The notes under the pieces were generated by a model. It made no database searches. It saw only the letters and a program-made list of their open reading frames with translations, and was not told the origin of the DNA. From JAJYKC01 sp035545735 (GTDB lineage: Bacteria; Acidobacteriota; Terriglobia; Bryobacterales; Bryobacteraceae), in contig DASZXS010000005.1 in assembly GCA_035545735.1 (NCBI GenBank), positions 62,001-126,000 on the forward strand: 64,000 bases of DNA, in the 5' to 3' direction. Made by a program: the position numbers and the translations under genes. Positions 1-9,195 of the stretch are shown in pieces. Every line of letters begins with the position of its first letter. Position 1 is the first letter of the stretch.

Positions 1-772
1 GGATGTCCATCGCGTTGTGATGGAACACCGCCATCAGGCGTGCCGCACCCTGGTTCCGCACATAGTCGAAATACACGTATGGAATCATGTTGCCGGGAAT
101 ATCGCCCTGACGCTCCACACCGAGGATGCGGTTCTCCAGTTCCACCAGCCGGCAGCTTTCGAGCCGCAGTTTCCACAACCTCCGCGAACTGTACAGCAGG
201 TCCACATGTTCCAGTGCGGCAAACGGCGGCCGCTTGCGGCACATGCGAAATCTGGTTTCAAGCAGGGGCTGGTCGTAGGCCCTGCCGTTATACGTCACCA
301 TCACGCGAAACTGCGACAGATGTTCGGCCAGAGCATGCAGCGCGCTACTCTCCTCGCCGTGCTCGCGCAGAAAGAACTGCCTCACGCGGAATCCCTCCGG
401 CGTGATGCGCCCCACGCCGATCAGAAAGGCAATAGTGCCCGAACCACCCGCCAACCCGGTTGTCTCCGTGTCGAGAAAAGCCCACGTCTCCGGCGGAGCA
501 CCGGAAACCGACCCGCTTGAAATGGCTTCGAACAGGTCGCTCGGAAGCTCGGCCAGGGTGGAAATTTCGTAGCTCCCATGACGGCGATGCCGTTCATAGA
601 GTTTCTCCATTTCCCAATGACGTCCGGCGGCGGTTTGCACTTCCCCTCCCGGCAATTCAACGGGCGCCCGCTGGAGCGGGGCCGGACGCGCCGGAACGCC
701 CCCCTCGTATTTGTGGTTAATACGGGCAACTCGCTGACGCAGCAGCGCGAGCTGTTGCTGAAGATCGCCCAT
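1..772 (-). CDS. RNase H-like (YprB-type) exonuclease domain protein, partial
   Basis: The gene runs off the left edge, so only the first 257 residues are visible. It has a DEDD-type 3'-5' exonuclease core: FLDTETTGL with Asp101 and Glu103 (ExoI), TYNGRAYDQPLL near residue 165 (ExoII) and HHNAMDI at the edge (ExoIII-like). This pattern, after about 95 less conserved residues, is that of the RNase H-like domain found in Bacillus YprB and its relatives. The substrate is unknown; nuclease activity on nucleic acid is inferred from the motifs. The ATG at 772 is preceded by a purine-rich AAAGGCG. It lies 29 bp downstream of the ABC-F gene on the same strand, so the two may be cotranscribed. No complete open frame is reported here because the stop lies outside the window. 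Confidence 0.85.
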   Translation of the reverse strand, partial: MGDLQQQLALLRQRVARINHKYEGGVPARPAPLQRAPVELPGGEVQTAAGRHWEMEKLYERHRRHGSYEISTLAELPSDLFEAISSGSVSGAPPETWAFLDTETTGLAGGSGTIAFLIGVGRITPEGFRVRQFFLREHGEESSALHALAEHLSQFRVMVTYNGRAYDQPLLETRFRMCRKRPPFAALEHVDLLYSSRRLWKLRLESCRLVELENRILGVERQGDIPGNMIPYVYFDYVRNQGAARLMAVFHHNAMDI

Positions 773-801
773 TATTCGCCTTTATTTCGCCTCAGGGACC
801 A

Positions 802-2730
802 TTATGCCATCATCGTTTCGAGCTTTTGCGAGACTTCTTCCCAGTCGTGCATCAGGCGGGCCAACTCTGCGCGCTTTTCCTCCACCTCCCGGGTCAGACG
901 CAGCGTTTCCTCGACGCTCACAAAGTGCCCCAGGCTCTCCTCGCTCGCCGCAATCTCCTGCTCTATTTTGGAAATTCCGTTTTCCAGCTCCTGCCGGCGC
1001 GAGTCCATTTTCTTCAGCTTCATCGGATTCACGCGCTTCTCCGGCTTGACCGCGGGCGATGGCGCGGCGGCCGCCGGTTCCTCTCGGGGCTGCCCTCCGT
1101 TGGCGGAAAGGCTCAAATCCAGATGCGCCCCTTCCTTGCGCCACAGATAATCTTCATAATCGCCGGGGAAAATCCGCACCTCTCCCCCGCCGATTTCAAA
1201 GACGCGCGTGGCGAGCTTATCGATGAAATAGCGATCGTGCGAGACGAAGACCACCGTTCCACTAAAGCCCGCGATGGATTCGAGCAACACGTCCTTGGCG
1301 CGCATGTCCAGGTGGTTGGTGGGCTCATCGAGCAGCAGGAAGTTCGATGGACGCAGCAGCAGACGCGCCAGCGCGTAGCGATTGCGCTCTCCGCCCGAGA
1401 GCACACCAATCCGCTTGAAGACGTCGTCCTCCGAAAAGAGGAAACAACCGAGCAGGTTGCGAAGCTCGGTTTGACTCGCTTTGGCGCCGACCCGGGACAA
1501 ATCGTCGAGGAGGGTCGCATCCGGGTCGAGTTCCTTGTATTGATCCTGGGCAAAATAATCTACCTCGGCGTTGTGGCCGAGCGTGTATTCCCCGGAGCTC
1601 AGTGGCTCCGCGCCCGCGAGCAGTTTGATGAGTGTGGATTTCCCCGCTCCGTTCACTCCCACCAAGGCGATCCTGTCGCCGCGCTCCACGGTGAAATTCA
1701 CGTTGCTGAATACGTGCTTCTCGCCGTAGCTTTTCGAAACGTTCTTGAACTCCGCCACAATGCGCCCGCTCGGTTTCGGCTGCGGAAACGAGAAATGAAT
1801 GACGCCTTCCTCCGGCGGAATCTCGATTCGTTCGATCTTTTCGAGTTCCTTGATCCGGCTTTGAACCTGTTTGGCTTTCGAGGCCTGGTAGCGGAAACGA
1901 TTGATGAAGGCTTCGAGCTGTTCAATGCGGTCGCGCTGATTCTTATATGCTGCTTCCAACTGCGCTTTCCGCTCCGCCTTCTGCGTAAGGTACTTCTCGT
2001 AATTTCCACTGTAAAAATAAACCTTCTTGTTCCATATCTCGGCAATCCGGTTGACGGTGACGTCGAGGAAATAGCGGTCGTGTGAAATGAGGACAAGCGC
2101 GAAGGGATAATTGAGGAGGTACTGTTCCAGCCAATTGCGCGCCTCGAGGTCGAGGTGATTGGTCGGCTCATCGAGCAGCAGCAGGTTGGGCTTTTCGAGC
2201 AGGAGCTTGCCGAGCGCGATCCGCATCTGCCAGCCGCCGGAAAATTCCTCGGTGCGCCGCCCCCAGTCCGCCGAAGCGAATCCCAAACCCGAGAGAACGG
2301 TCCCAACCTGCGCTTCGAGGGCGTAGCCGTCGCGATTGCGGAACTCGAGCTCAATACGATGAAAGCGCTCGGCTACCTGTTGATATTCTTCGCCCGACGG
2401 ATCGATCTCCGCCATCTTGCGGGTGAGCTCTTCCATCTCCGCCTCCATCGCTTTGAGGCGATCGAATACGGACATACACTCCGCGAACACGGTGCGTCCG
2501 GAAAGAGCAAGGCCATCCTGAGGGAGGTATCCCACCGTCAGACCCTTCATCTGGCTCATGGATCCGTAATCGAGCGAATCGAAGCCCGCGAGCGTTTTGA
2601 GGAGGGTCGTTTTTCCCGTTCCATTCGCGCCCACCAAACCTACGCGGTCGCCCGGCGTAATCAGCCAGTCGAGACCTTCAAAGAGCAGTTTGGGGCCGAA
2701 GCGCTTGCCGGCCGAGGAAAGTTGAATCAT
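802..2730 (-). CDS. ABC-F family ATP-binding protein (ribosome-associated type)
   Basis: The 642-residue protein has two ABC ATPase domains and no membrane segment, the hallmark of the ABC-F family, which acts on the ribosome rather than in transport. Domain 1 has Walker A at residues 34-42 (GANGTGKTT), signature FSGGWQMR at 163-170 and Walker B LLLLDEPTNHLD from about 183. Domain 2 has GVNGAGKST, LSGGERNR and FLLLDEPTNHLD. A charged linker (about 240-300) separates them, and the last 75 or so residues are a heptad-rich coiled coil as in Uup/YfmR-type members. The exact subfamily, translation factor or antibiotic protection, cannot be assigned from sequence alone. The ATG at 2730 lacks a clear Shine-Dalgarno; a short (ACT)4 run at 2739-2750 lies just upstream. 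Confidence 0.93.
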   Translation of the reverse strand: MIQLSSAGKRFGPKLLFEGLDWLITPGDRVGLVGANGTGKTTLLKTLAGFDSLDYGSMSQMKGLTVGYLPQDGLALSGRTVFAECMSVFDRLKAMEAEMEELTRKMAEIDPSGEEYQQVAERFHRIELEFRNRDGYALEAQVGTVLSGLGFASADWGRRTEEFSGGWQMRIALGKLLLEKPNLLLLDEPTNHLDLEARNWLEQYLLNYPFALVLISHDRYFLDVTVNRIAEIWNKKVYFYSGNYEKYLTQKAERKAQLEAAYKNQRDRIEQLEAFINRFRYQASKAKQVQSRIKELEKIERIEIPPEEGVIHFSFPQPKPSGRIVAEFKNVSKSYGEKHVFSNVNFTVERGDRIALVGVNGAGKSTLIKLLAGAEPLSSGEYTLGHNAEVDYFAQDQYKELDPDATLLDDLSRVGAKASQTELRNLLGCFLFSEDDVFKRIGVLSGGERNRYALARLLLRPSNFLLLDEPTNHLDMRAKDVLLESIAGFSGTVVFVSHDRYFIDKLATRVFEIGGGEVRIFPGDYEDYLWRKEGAHLDLSLSANGGQPREEPAAAAPSPAVKPEKRVNPMKLKKMDSRRQELENGISKIEQEIAASEESLGHFVSVEETLRLTREVEEKRAELARLMHDWEEVSQKLETMMA

Positions 2731-2827
2731 TTCGAGGGACTACTACTACTTTCTCACGACGCGTTCTTTCTCTCCAGCCCTCGGTTCGCCGGAATCGGCA
2801 CGATCTGTCTTGCCGCGCTCCTCCGCC

Positions 2828-5494
2828 TCACTCGTAACGGAGCGCGTCCATTGGATCTACGCGCGCTGCCCGGCGCGCCGGCACATAGCTCGCCAGTAGC
2901 GCCACGCCGAGCAGGAACAAAGTCACGCCAGCAAATGCGAGCGGATCGAGCGGATTTATACCGTAGAGGACGCTGGAGAGTATCCGCGATACGCTCATGC
3001 AAGCCAAAAGGCCAAGGAGCGCTCCGCAGAGCACGGGTATCATCGCTCCGCGCATCATCAGCCGGACGACTTCTCCAGCCCGTGCGCCGAGCGTGACGCG
3101 AATTCCGATTTCCCGGATCCGGCGGCTCACCGTGTAGGAAACCACTCCGTAGATTCCAACGGACGCCAGCAGCAGAGCAAAGCCTCCAAGGACGGCGGCC
3201 AGCGCCGCCGCGATGCGCCCCGGCACGCGATATAGGTCGATGTTGTCCTCGATCTGCCGCACCCGCGCCAAAACGTTGGGGTCGAGGCGCCGGGCGGCGG
3301 CGATAATATTCCTCTCCGTTTCCGCGGGCGGGATTTTCGAATGCACCAGCAATTGAGCCGCGAGTTGGTCATCGCTCGACAGCGGGAAATAAAAGAAATA
3401 CGGATCGACCGCGCTCAACGAGGAAGTATGAGTGTCTTTCGCCACGCCCACGATCTGAAAAGACTCGCTCCCTTTGGGGCCCTCCTCGGCGGAGAATATC
3501 TTTCCGAGCGGGTCCTGATCCGGCCATAGTTTGCGAGCCGTCGATTCCATCACAATCGCGACTTTCGCATGGGCGTTCTCTTCGGAGGGAAGGAAGTTTC
3601 GTCCGCGGACGATCGGAATCGCAAGGACCGAAAAATACTCCGGGGTCACCGCGTCGTAATGGATGAAGGTCACAGCATTTTGTCCTGGAAGCCGGATCGC
3701 GGTGCCCCAGACATTCATGCTGAGCGGGGCAACTGTGGCGCGTCCCACCGCATCGACCCCCGGAATCGCCGAAACCCGTTCCTGGAGCGCCCGGTGAAAC
3801 GCGGCGGCGCGCGTGTCGTCGTAGCCCTGTAGTTTCAAATCGAATTGGGTTACGGATACATTCCGCGCTTGAAATCCCGGTTCAATGGACTGCGCCGCCA
3901 GAATGCCCCGCACCAGCAGACCCGCGGTGATCAGCAGGACCAGGCACACCGAGACTTGCGCCGCGACCAGGGCGCCGCGTAGAAATCCCGTCGACCGGTG
4001 CGTGCCTGCGCCCGCGCTCTCCTCCTTCAAGGCCAGGGTTAGATCCGGCCTGGAGGATTGGAGCGCCGGGGCAAGCCCGAAAACAATTCCGGTCAGGACG
4101 CTTAATCCGAGCGTGAAAATTAATACGCGAAGATCGGGCGCGCCGTTGAAAGCGAGCGGAATTTCAACCGGCAGATGCGAAAGCATCCACCTTAGTAGAG
4201 TCCCGGAAGCGAACGCCGCAAGGAGCGCTCCGGCCGCCGCGCCCGGCAGAGCCAGCAGAACGCTTTCGGTGAGTAACTGGCGGATCAGGCGTCCTCTGGT
4301 AGCGCCCACGGAAAGACGCACCGCAATCTCCTTCTTCCGCGCCGTCCCTCGCGCCAATAGCAGATTCGCGACATTCGCGCAGGCAATTAACAACACAAGG
4401 CCTACGGCTGCAAAGATCACGCTGGTAACCTGCAACAGCCCGTGACGCATCTCGGGCTCCCCCATGAAGTTGGCCACGTCCACCGAAAGAGTAGTCTTGC
4501 GTCCCGGGTAGAGGCGGTCAATCCGGCCGGCGATGACGCTCAAATCCGCTCGCGCCGCCGCCACCGTCACGCCCGGCTTGAGTCTGCCCACCATCGCGAG
4601 CCAGCTCAAATTTTCGTTTGCGAGGGAGTCGCCCGGGTGGATCGATGGATCCATGCTTAACGGAACCCAGAAGTCCGACGCAAACGCATCGGCGCCGTGA
4701 AAGCCCGGGGACGCCACGCCCACAACGGTCAACGGCACCCGGTTCAGCGTGATGCTTTTACCGAGAATCTCCGGATCGGCGCCAAACGCACCGCGCCAGA
4801 GCTTGTCGCTCAGCACGACCACGGGTCCGGCGTTTCGCGCTCCGCATTCCTGCTGCCGAAAACCCCGGCCCAACACCGGCTGGACATTCACAACGTCGAA
4901 ATAATTGCAGGACGCGAGCTGTCCCGAAAGCTCTCGCGGCCGTTCGCCTGCGAGGGTGGCGCTGAATCCCGGGTAGTACGCAGCAAGTCCGCTGAGCACG
5001 TGATTGTTGCCGCGGTAATTTTGATATTCCGACAAAGAGAAATAGCTGCTGGATCCGTTCACATAGCGGGTCGTGTTTTTGCCTTGAAACACCTGATAAA
5101 CGGCGATCACGCGTCCCGCATCCGGAACAGGCAGGGGCCGTAAGGCAATCGCGTTGAAGAGCGTGAAGACAACGGTATTCACGCCGATTCCCAGAGCAAT
5201 CGCGACCATCGCCATCGCGGTCACGCCCGGGTTTTTTCGAAGCGAGCGCGCCGCGTAGCGAATATCATTCCAAAATCCGTTTGGCAAACCGGCCTGGACG
5301 CCTCCTTCTTTTCCCGGCCGCAGCTTGACGCCCCCGAATCCGAGCGTGCTCAGCGCCTGTCCCCAATACCACGCATTCGACCGCTGCGAGATAAATTCTT
5401 CCGCGAGATCACCCAGCAAGGACTCCGCCGTCGTGCGGTTGTGTCTCAGCCAAACCAGGAAAGACGCTAGCCTCGGTGGCTTCGGGTTATTCAT
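2828..5494 (-). CDS. ADOP-type duplicated FtsX/MacB-like ABC permease
   Basis: The 888-residue membrane protein begins with a short cytoplasmic prefix (LLGDLAEEF, residues about 26-34), which is characteristic of the acidobacterial duplicated orphan permeases (ADOP). A first transmembrane helix lies near 90-115, followed by a MacB-type periplasmic domain. A first FtsX permease unit (TM cluster about 355-520) contains ARKKEIAVRLSVGATRGRLI. After a second extracytoplasmic domain, a second FtsX unit in the last 130 residues contains RRIREIGIRVTLGARAGEV. No ATPase gene is adjacent, as is usual for this family, so the energy source and substrate are unknown. It starts 27 bp after the PadR-like gene on the same strand, and such pairs are typical in Acidobacteria. 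Efflux or mechanotransmission is inferred from MacB similarity. Confidence 0.93.
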   Translation of the reverse strand: MNNPKPPRLASFLVWLRHNRTTAESLLGDLAEEFISQRSNAWYWGQALSTLGFGGVKLRPGKEGGVQAGLPNGFWNDIRYAARSLRKNPGVTAMAMVAIALGIGVNTVVFTLFNAIALRPLPVPDAGRVIAVYQVFQGKNTTRYVNGSSSYFSLSEYQNYRGNNHVLSGLAAYYPGFSATLAGERPRELSGQLASCNYFDVVNVQPVLGRGFRQQECGARNAGPVVVLSDKLWRGAFGADPEILGKSITLNRVPLTVVGVASPGFHGADAFASDFWVPLSMDPSIHPGDSLANENLSWLAMVGRLKPGVTVAAARADLSVIAGRIDRLYPGRKTTLSVDVANFMGEPEMRHGLLQVTSVIFAAVGLVLLIACANVANLLLARGTARKKEIAVRLSVGATRGRLIRQLLTESVLLALPGAAAGALLAAFASGTLLRWMLSHLPVEIPLAFNGAPDLRVLIFTLGLSVLTGIVFGLAPALQSSRPDLTLALKEESAGAGTHRSTGFLRGALVAAQVSVCLVLLITAGLLVRGILAAQSIEPGFQARNVSVTQFDLKLQGYDDTRAAAFHRALQERVSAIPGVDAVGRATVAPLSMNVWGTAIRLPGQNAVTFIHYDAVTPEYFSVLAIPIVRGRNFLPSEENAHAKVAIVMESTARKLWPDQDPLGKIFSAEEGPKGSESFQIVGVAKDTHTSSLSAVDPYFFYFPLSSDDQLAAQLLVHSKIPPAETERNIIAAARRLDPNVLARVRQIEDNIDLYRVPGRIAAALAAVLGGFALLLASVGIYGVVSYTVSRRIREIGIRVTLGARAGEVVRLMMRGAMIPVLCGALLGLLACMSVSRILSSVLYGINPLDPLAFAGVTLFLLGVALLASYVPARRAARVDPMDALRYE

Positions 5495-5521
5495 AGCGCA
5501 GAGCCCTCCATGGGTTTCCGA

Positions 5522-5847
5522 TCAAATCCTTTTCAAATCGAGGCCGTCCCACATTACCGCCAAGGCGTCTCTGGTGCGCCTCAAAGCGTGCAAACCGAGC
5601 GGCTCCACACGGAAATAGCGCTTCGCTCTACCGCCGCGCTCCGGCGTGGGGTCGCCGGTCCGCGAGGCCACCAACCCCTTGCCTTCCAGGCGATCCAGCG
5701 TCCGGTATAGCGCTCCAATCGAAACGCTTCGCCGGTCTGTTTTTCGATTTCCCGGCGCACGGGCACCCCATAGGCGTCCTTGCCCACGCGCAGGAGCGCA
5801 AGAAGGACAATCTGCTCGAATTCACCCAGATATTCGCGGCCCGGCAT
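5522..5847 (-). pseudogene. PadR-family transcriptional regulator, frameshifted
   Basis: The frame from ATG 5847 reads a clean PadR winged-helix start (GEFEQIVLLALLRVGKDAYG, then REIEKQTGEAF). At 5721-5724 it leaves the family pattern. The next frame from there continues with SIGALYRTLDRLEGKG and ends at a TGA at 5522-5524, giving the normal PadR length of about 108 residues. One base is missing in a TTT run. It may be a real inactivating deletion or a base-call error; the downstream frame looks well preserved, so decay would be recent. The family consists of dimeric repressors that bind inverted repeats. Here it would regulate itself and the permease gene 27 bp downstream. The spans add up to 326 bp, one short of a multiple of three. 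Confidence 0.85.
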
Positions 5848-5855
5848 ATTTCATC

Positions 5856-5887
5856 TACTGAATAGAATAAATAAGTACGGGAGTCAA
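5856..5887 (-). promoter_or_regulatory. possible padR promoter with TACT/AGTA operator
   Basis: On the minus strand TTGACT (5887-5882) and TATTCA (5864-5859) are 17 bp apart. TACT at 5856-5859 and AGTA at 5874-5877 form inverted half-sites lying over the spacer and -10. A transcript from here would start about 5 nt before the padR ATG, and no Shine-Dalgarno is visible, so the mRNA might be nearly leaderless. This is a pattern match only. Confidence 0.3.
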
Positions 5888-5955
5888 GCCATATTTGTTC
5901 CCGGCAGGTTTGGCCCAACGGGCGCCGCGGCCGGGCGATACTCTTCCAACGCCTG

Positions 5956-7314
5956 CTAACGGATGACGATAAATTCGGTTTCTCTGGTATGCTTCCGCCA
6001 CAGCAGGACCAGTGCGCTGCCAATCCCGATGATGGCGGCCGAGAGGCCCATCCACAGCCCCCTCACCCCCCAGCCCAACCCAAAACATAAGGCGCAGCCG
6101 AGCGGCAGTCCGAAAACCCAGTATCCAATCAGGTGACAGAACATCGAAGTTCGGGTGTCGCCGGCGCCGCGCAGCGCCCCGGTGGCCACCACTTGCAGCC
6201 CGTCGAAAATCTGAAAGAACGCGGCGATGGTGAGAAGCGCCGCTCCGACCTCGAGGACGGCGGGATCCGAGCTATAGAAGGACGCAATGCGCCGGGCAAA
6301 CAAGAGCAGCGCGACGGCCGCACAGCCCATGAAAGCGGTGCTTAGTCCAATCGCCACCCACCCGGCCCGCCACGCCCCGGCCGCATCGCGTCTCCCGAGC
6401 GCCTGCCCCACGCGAACCGATGCCGCCGAACCGATTCCCAGCGACACCAGGAAAGTGAGCGAGACTGTGTTCAGCGCGATTTGATGGCCCGCGAGGGAAT
6501 CCGCGCTCAGCCTTCCGATCAGCCACGCCGCGACGGCAAAAACGGCAGTTTCGAGAGAAATCTGCGCCGCCGCCGGAAAACCAAGCTGCATAAGCCGCCG
6601 CACGCGCGTGATGTCAGGCCGCCAGGAAACGGTAAAGAGCCCGCTGCCGAGCCTCCGGTCATGCTGAACCACCACCACAAACAGCACAGCCATCATGTAC
6701 ACGCGCGAAAAGAACGTCGCCCAAGCGGATCCGGTCACGCCCAGAGCCGGCGCGCCCCAGTGTCCATAAACGAGCGCCCAGTTGCCTGCCAGGTTCACGA
6801 GGTTCGCCGAGACCAGCGCGAAGGTCACCGGCCGCACCACATCCATGCTCTGCAGATAACGGCGGAGCCCAAAGTAGAACAGGAGGGGCAACAGGCTCCA
6901 TGTCAGCGTGCGCAGATAGGGGACCATTCCCCGCATGACAGCAGGGTCCACCCCGGAGCGCTCCATCAACGGGATGAGCGCCCATAGCACGCCCATCAGC
7001 AGAACGGACAACGGAAGGGAAAAATAGAGGGCGTTCAGGAGGGACTTATGACAATCGTCGATGTCGCGCGAGCCGAAGGCTTGGGACACCAGAGTGTCGA
7101 GGCCCAGGGAGAGCCCGCTGCCGAACAATCCCACTCCGTAGAAGAGAATCGTGCCCAGGCTGACCGCGCCGATGGCGACCGCGCTTTCCGCTAAGTGGCC
7201 CACCATAATGGTGTCCACAATGCCCATGCCCATCCAGCCGACCTCGGCGATCACAATCGGGACGGCCAGAGCCAGCATGGAGCTCAACTCACTCCGATAT
7301 AACGATACTGCCAC
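5956..7314 (-). CDS. MATE family multidrug/Na+ (H+) exporter
   Basis: The protein has 452 residues and about twelve predicted membrane helices in two related halves. It opens with the MATE-like stretch LALAVPIVIAEVGWMGMGIVDTIMVGHL, and the DTIMVG motif is typical of NorM/MdtK-like exporters. The family expels cationic drugs or metabolites by Na+ or H+ antiport in the inner membrane. An upstream ATG at 7386 would overlap the preceding ROK gene by 68 bp. I chose the GTG at 7314, 4 bp after the ROK stop, because it gives the usual short N-terminus; a TTG at 7287 behind GGAGTGAG or ATG 7278 are alternatives. It is the last gene of the HAD-PfkB-ROK-MATE run, which suggests export of, or relief from, a product of those enzymes, but this is inference. 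Confidence 0.88.
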   Translation of the reverse strand: MAVSLYRSELSSMLALAVPIVIAEVGWMGMGIVDTIMVGHLAESAVAIGAVSLGTILFYGVGLFGSGLSLGLDTLVSQAFGSRDIDDCHKSLLNALYFSLPLSVLLMGVLWALIPLMERSGVDPAVMRGMVPYLRTLTWSLLPLLFYFGLRRYLQSMDVVRPVTFALVSANLVNLAGNWALVYGHWGAPALGVTGSAWATFFSRVYMMAVLFVVVVQHDRRLGSGLFTVSWRPDITRVRRLMQLGFPAAAQISLETAVFAVAAWLIGRLSADSLAGHQIALNTVSLTFLVSLGIGSAASVRVGQALGRRDAAGAWRAGWVAIGLSTAFMGCAAVALLLFARRIASFYSSDPAVLEVGAALLTIAAFFQIFDGLQVVATGALRGAGDTRTSMFCHLIGYWVFGLPLGCALCFGLGWGVRGLWMGLSAAIIGIGSALVLLWRKHTRETEFIVIR

Positions 7315-7318
7315 TTGT

Positions 7319-8179
7319 TTAGCTGTTTGCCAGCGCCAGCGCGCCCCAGAGCACGCTATCGTCCGCCAGGCCGCAGGGGACAACATCTACCCTCGCCTGA
7401 GACCAGGACGTCAATTGCCGTTTCAGCTCCGCGCGCAGCGGGAGAAACAACGTATCACCCGCTTTCGCGATTCCCCCACCGATGACGATTCGCGCGGGAT
7501 TCAGCAGCATCACCGCCGCCTTCAGCCCGAGCGCCAGGTTCTCCACGTACGATTTCACGAACGATGGATCAGTAAACAGCTCTTGGCCGCTTTTGCCGTG
7601 ATCGCGCTCCATCCATAACCCGGAACACATCCGCTCCAGGCAGCCCCGGGCGCCACACAGGCATTCCGGGCCATCCGGCCGGATGCTGACGTGCCCAATC
7701 TCGCCCGCCCAGGAATCCGCGCCACGATAAATGCCGCCATCCGTCACGATTCCGCCGCCAACCCCGGTCGATAAGGTGATGTAGAGGAGGGGTAGGCGGC
7801 CCTGACCCGCTCCGTAGCGGAGTTCGCCCAGTGCGCCCGCGTTCGCGTCGTTATCCATCACCGGCCGCACGCCGGAGATCTTCTCGACGAAGCCCGGTAG
7901 ATCAAACTCGCTCCATCCGCCCACGTGAGTGGAGAGAGCCACGCGCTGTTCGGCGAAGTGAACCGGGCCTCCAAATCCGATGCCGCACCGGTCGAGACGC
8001 CGCTCACGCTTCCACTCCGAGACGACCTCTGCGAGCTGGTCCAGCATCCAGTCCTTACCACCTTGGCGATCGGTGGCCCGTGTGACACGCGCGGCCATGG
8101 TCTCACCCGAAAACAAGGCGACGGAGAACTTGGTCCCGCCGATGTCGATTGCCAGCGTATTCGTGCCCGGAGAAATCAA
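7319..8179 (-). CDS. ROK family sugar kinase (glucokinase-like)
   Basis: From the TTG at 8179 the protein has 286 residues. It shows the ROK features: the ATP phosphate loop AIDIGGTK near residue 10, the catalytic MDNDANAGALGE, the GEIGHVSI histidine, and the zinc motif CLCGARGC. GIAKAGD lies near the C-terminus. ROK kinases phosphorylate hexoses such as glucose, mannose or N-acetyl sugars; specificity cannot be read from the motifs. The TTG start overlaps the stop of the upstream kinase gene (TTGA), a sign of translational coupling, with GGAGG about 13 nt before it. A longer open frame up to 8512 exists but only duplicates coding sequence of the neighbour in another frame. There is no N-terminal DNA-binding domain, so it is a kinase rather than a ROK repressor. 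Confidence 0.88.
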   Translation of the reverse strand: MISPGTNTLAIDIGGTKFSVALFSGETMAARVTRATDRQGGKDWMLDQLAEVVSEWKRERRLDRCGIGFGGPVHFAEQRVALSTHVGGWSEFDLPGFVEKISGVRPVMDNDANAGALGELRYGAGQGRLPLLYITLSTGVGGGIVTDGGIYRGADSWAGEIGHVSIRPDGPECLCGARGCLERMCSGLWMERDHGKSGQELFTDPSFVKSYVENLALGLKAAVMLLNPARIVIGGGIAKAGDTLFLPLRAELKRQLTSWSQARVDVVPCGLADDSVLWGALALANS

Positions 8180-9183
8180 GAAACAGCCGTTGCCTCCGCC
8201 GCCAGCATCTCTTCCGGAGTCGCCGTGCCGGTGCCGCGCTTCATCACGGTGATGGATGCCGCAAAGTTTCCGAACCGGGCCGCCTCCGCCGCCGAGCCGC
8301 TGATGGCGAACGCCATGCCGGCCGCGGCCGAAAACGAATCCCCGGCCCCGCACACGTCGACAGGCTTTTTGGGGGGCATGTTGGCAACTACGCGCTCGCC
8401 CGAATCGTCCAGGACCAGCGCGCCGCGTTCCCCCAGCGTGACGATCAATGAACGCGCCCGCGTCTTCTCGCGCAGCGCAGCGTAGTCCCTGCGTCCGAAC
8501 AACGTCCGGCACGCCGCTTCCGCTTCCTGCTCGTTCGGCTTCAGGATCACTCGCCGGAATTCATGCGCGCGTTGACGCGAATCCACCCAGATGACACGCT
8601 CCGGGTCGTCCTCGGCCAGCGTTTCCAGCGCCCGCCGCACGCCGGGCGTAACCACCGCGGCCTGTCCCGTCTCCGCCTGATCGGAAACGAAAATGACGTC
8701 GAAGTCCTCGGCCGAATCGAGCAGCCGCCGGGTCACCTCCAACTCCACGTCGTCGGGCAGCGGCTCCTGAGAAATGTAGTCGATGCGCGGACGGTCTTCC
8801 TCGCCCGTCTTCCGGTTGATCAGTTTGGTATAGGTGAACGTTGCGCGTCCCGGCACCCGGATCAAAAGCTCACCCGATATTCTTCGTTCGGCGAGCGCCG
8901 CCAGCAACTCATGCGAGGAGCCGTCATCGCCGACGATGCCGAGCAGACTAATCTGCCCCACGCCCAGAGCGGCGAGGTTATTGGCAATGGTGCCGCCGGC
9001 GCCGGGCGTAACGGTTGTCTTGACGACCGCGATCCGGGGAATGCCGGTCTCGCGCGAAGGCTCGGAAGCGTCGGGCTCGTAGGTGCACCAGCGGTCCAGG
9101 CAGACGTCGCCCACCACTAACGCGGAACGCCGCGGCAACTCGTTCAAATATTCGCTAACAGTCAGGGAAGGTGCGCAGGTCAT
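8176..9183 (-). CDS. PfkB-family kinase related to RfaE1/HldE N-domain
   Basis: The 335-residue protein carries the ribokinase-fold signatures: VGDVCLDRW at the N-terminus, TPGAGGTIANNLAALG around residues 58-72, and the C-terminal VCGAGDSFSAAAG with the catalytic Asp. The overall layout, including VILKPNEQEA, is closest to the D-glycero-D-manno-heptose-7-phosphate 1-kinase domain (RfaE1). No heptose isomerase, nucleotidyltransferase or epimerase gene is in the window, so a role in LPS heptose synthesis is uncertain and another sugar phosphate is possible. It starts 12 bp after the HAD phosphatase gene and overlaps the ROK gene. Kinase and phosphatase partners of this kind would fit a sugar bis/monophosphate route, as in the heptose pathway. 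Confidence 0.85.
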   Translation of the reverse strand: MTCAPSLTVSEYLNELPRRSALVVGDVCLDRWCTYEPDASEPSRETGIPRIAVVKTTVTPGAGGTIANNLAALGVGQISLLGIVGDDGSSHELLAALAERRISGELLIRVPGRATFTYTKLINRKTGEEDRPRIDYISQEPLPDDVELEVTRRLLDSAEDFDVIFVSDQAETGQAAVVTPGVRRALETLAEDDPERVIWVDSRQRAHEFRRVILKPNEQEAEAACRTLFGRRDYAALREKTRARSLIVTLGERGALVLDDSGERVVANMPPKKPVDVCGAGDSFSAAAGMAFAISGSAAEAARFGNFAASITVMKRGTGTATPEEMLAAEATAVS

Positions 9184-9195
9184 CGCGTTCTCGCT

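Noticed and set aside
826..2085. Plus-strand open frame of 419 codons opposite the ABC-F gene
   Set aside because: The minus strand shows all ABC-F motifs; the plus-strand product has no family resemblance.
7315..7386. ATG-initiated extension of the MATE protein by 24 residues
   Set aside because: It overlaps the ROK gene by 68 bp and adds sequence without MATE character.
8180..8512. Longer open frame upstream of the ROK kinase
   Set aside because: It covers the RfaE1-like gene in another frame; ROK motifs begin only after TTG 8179.
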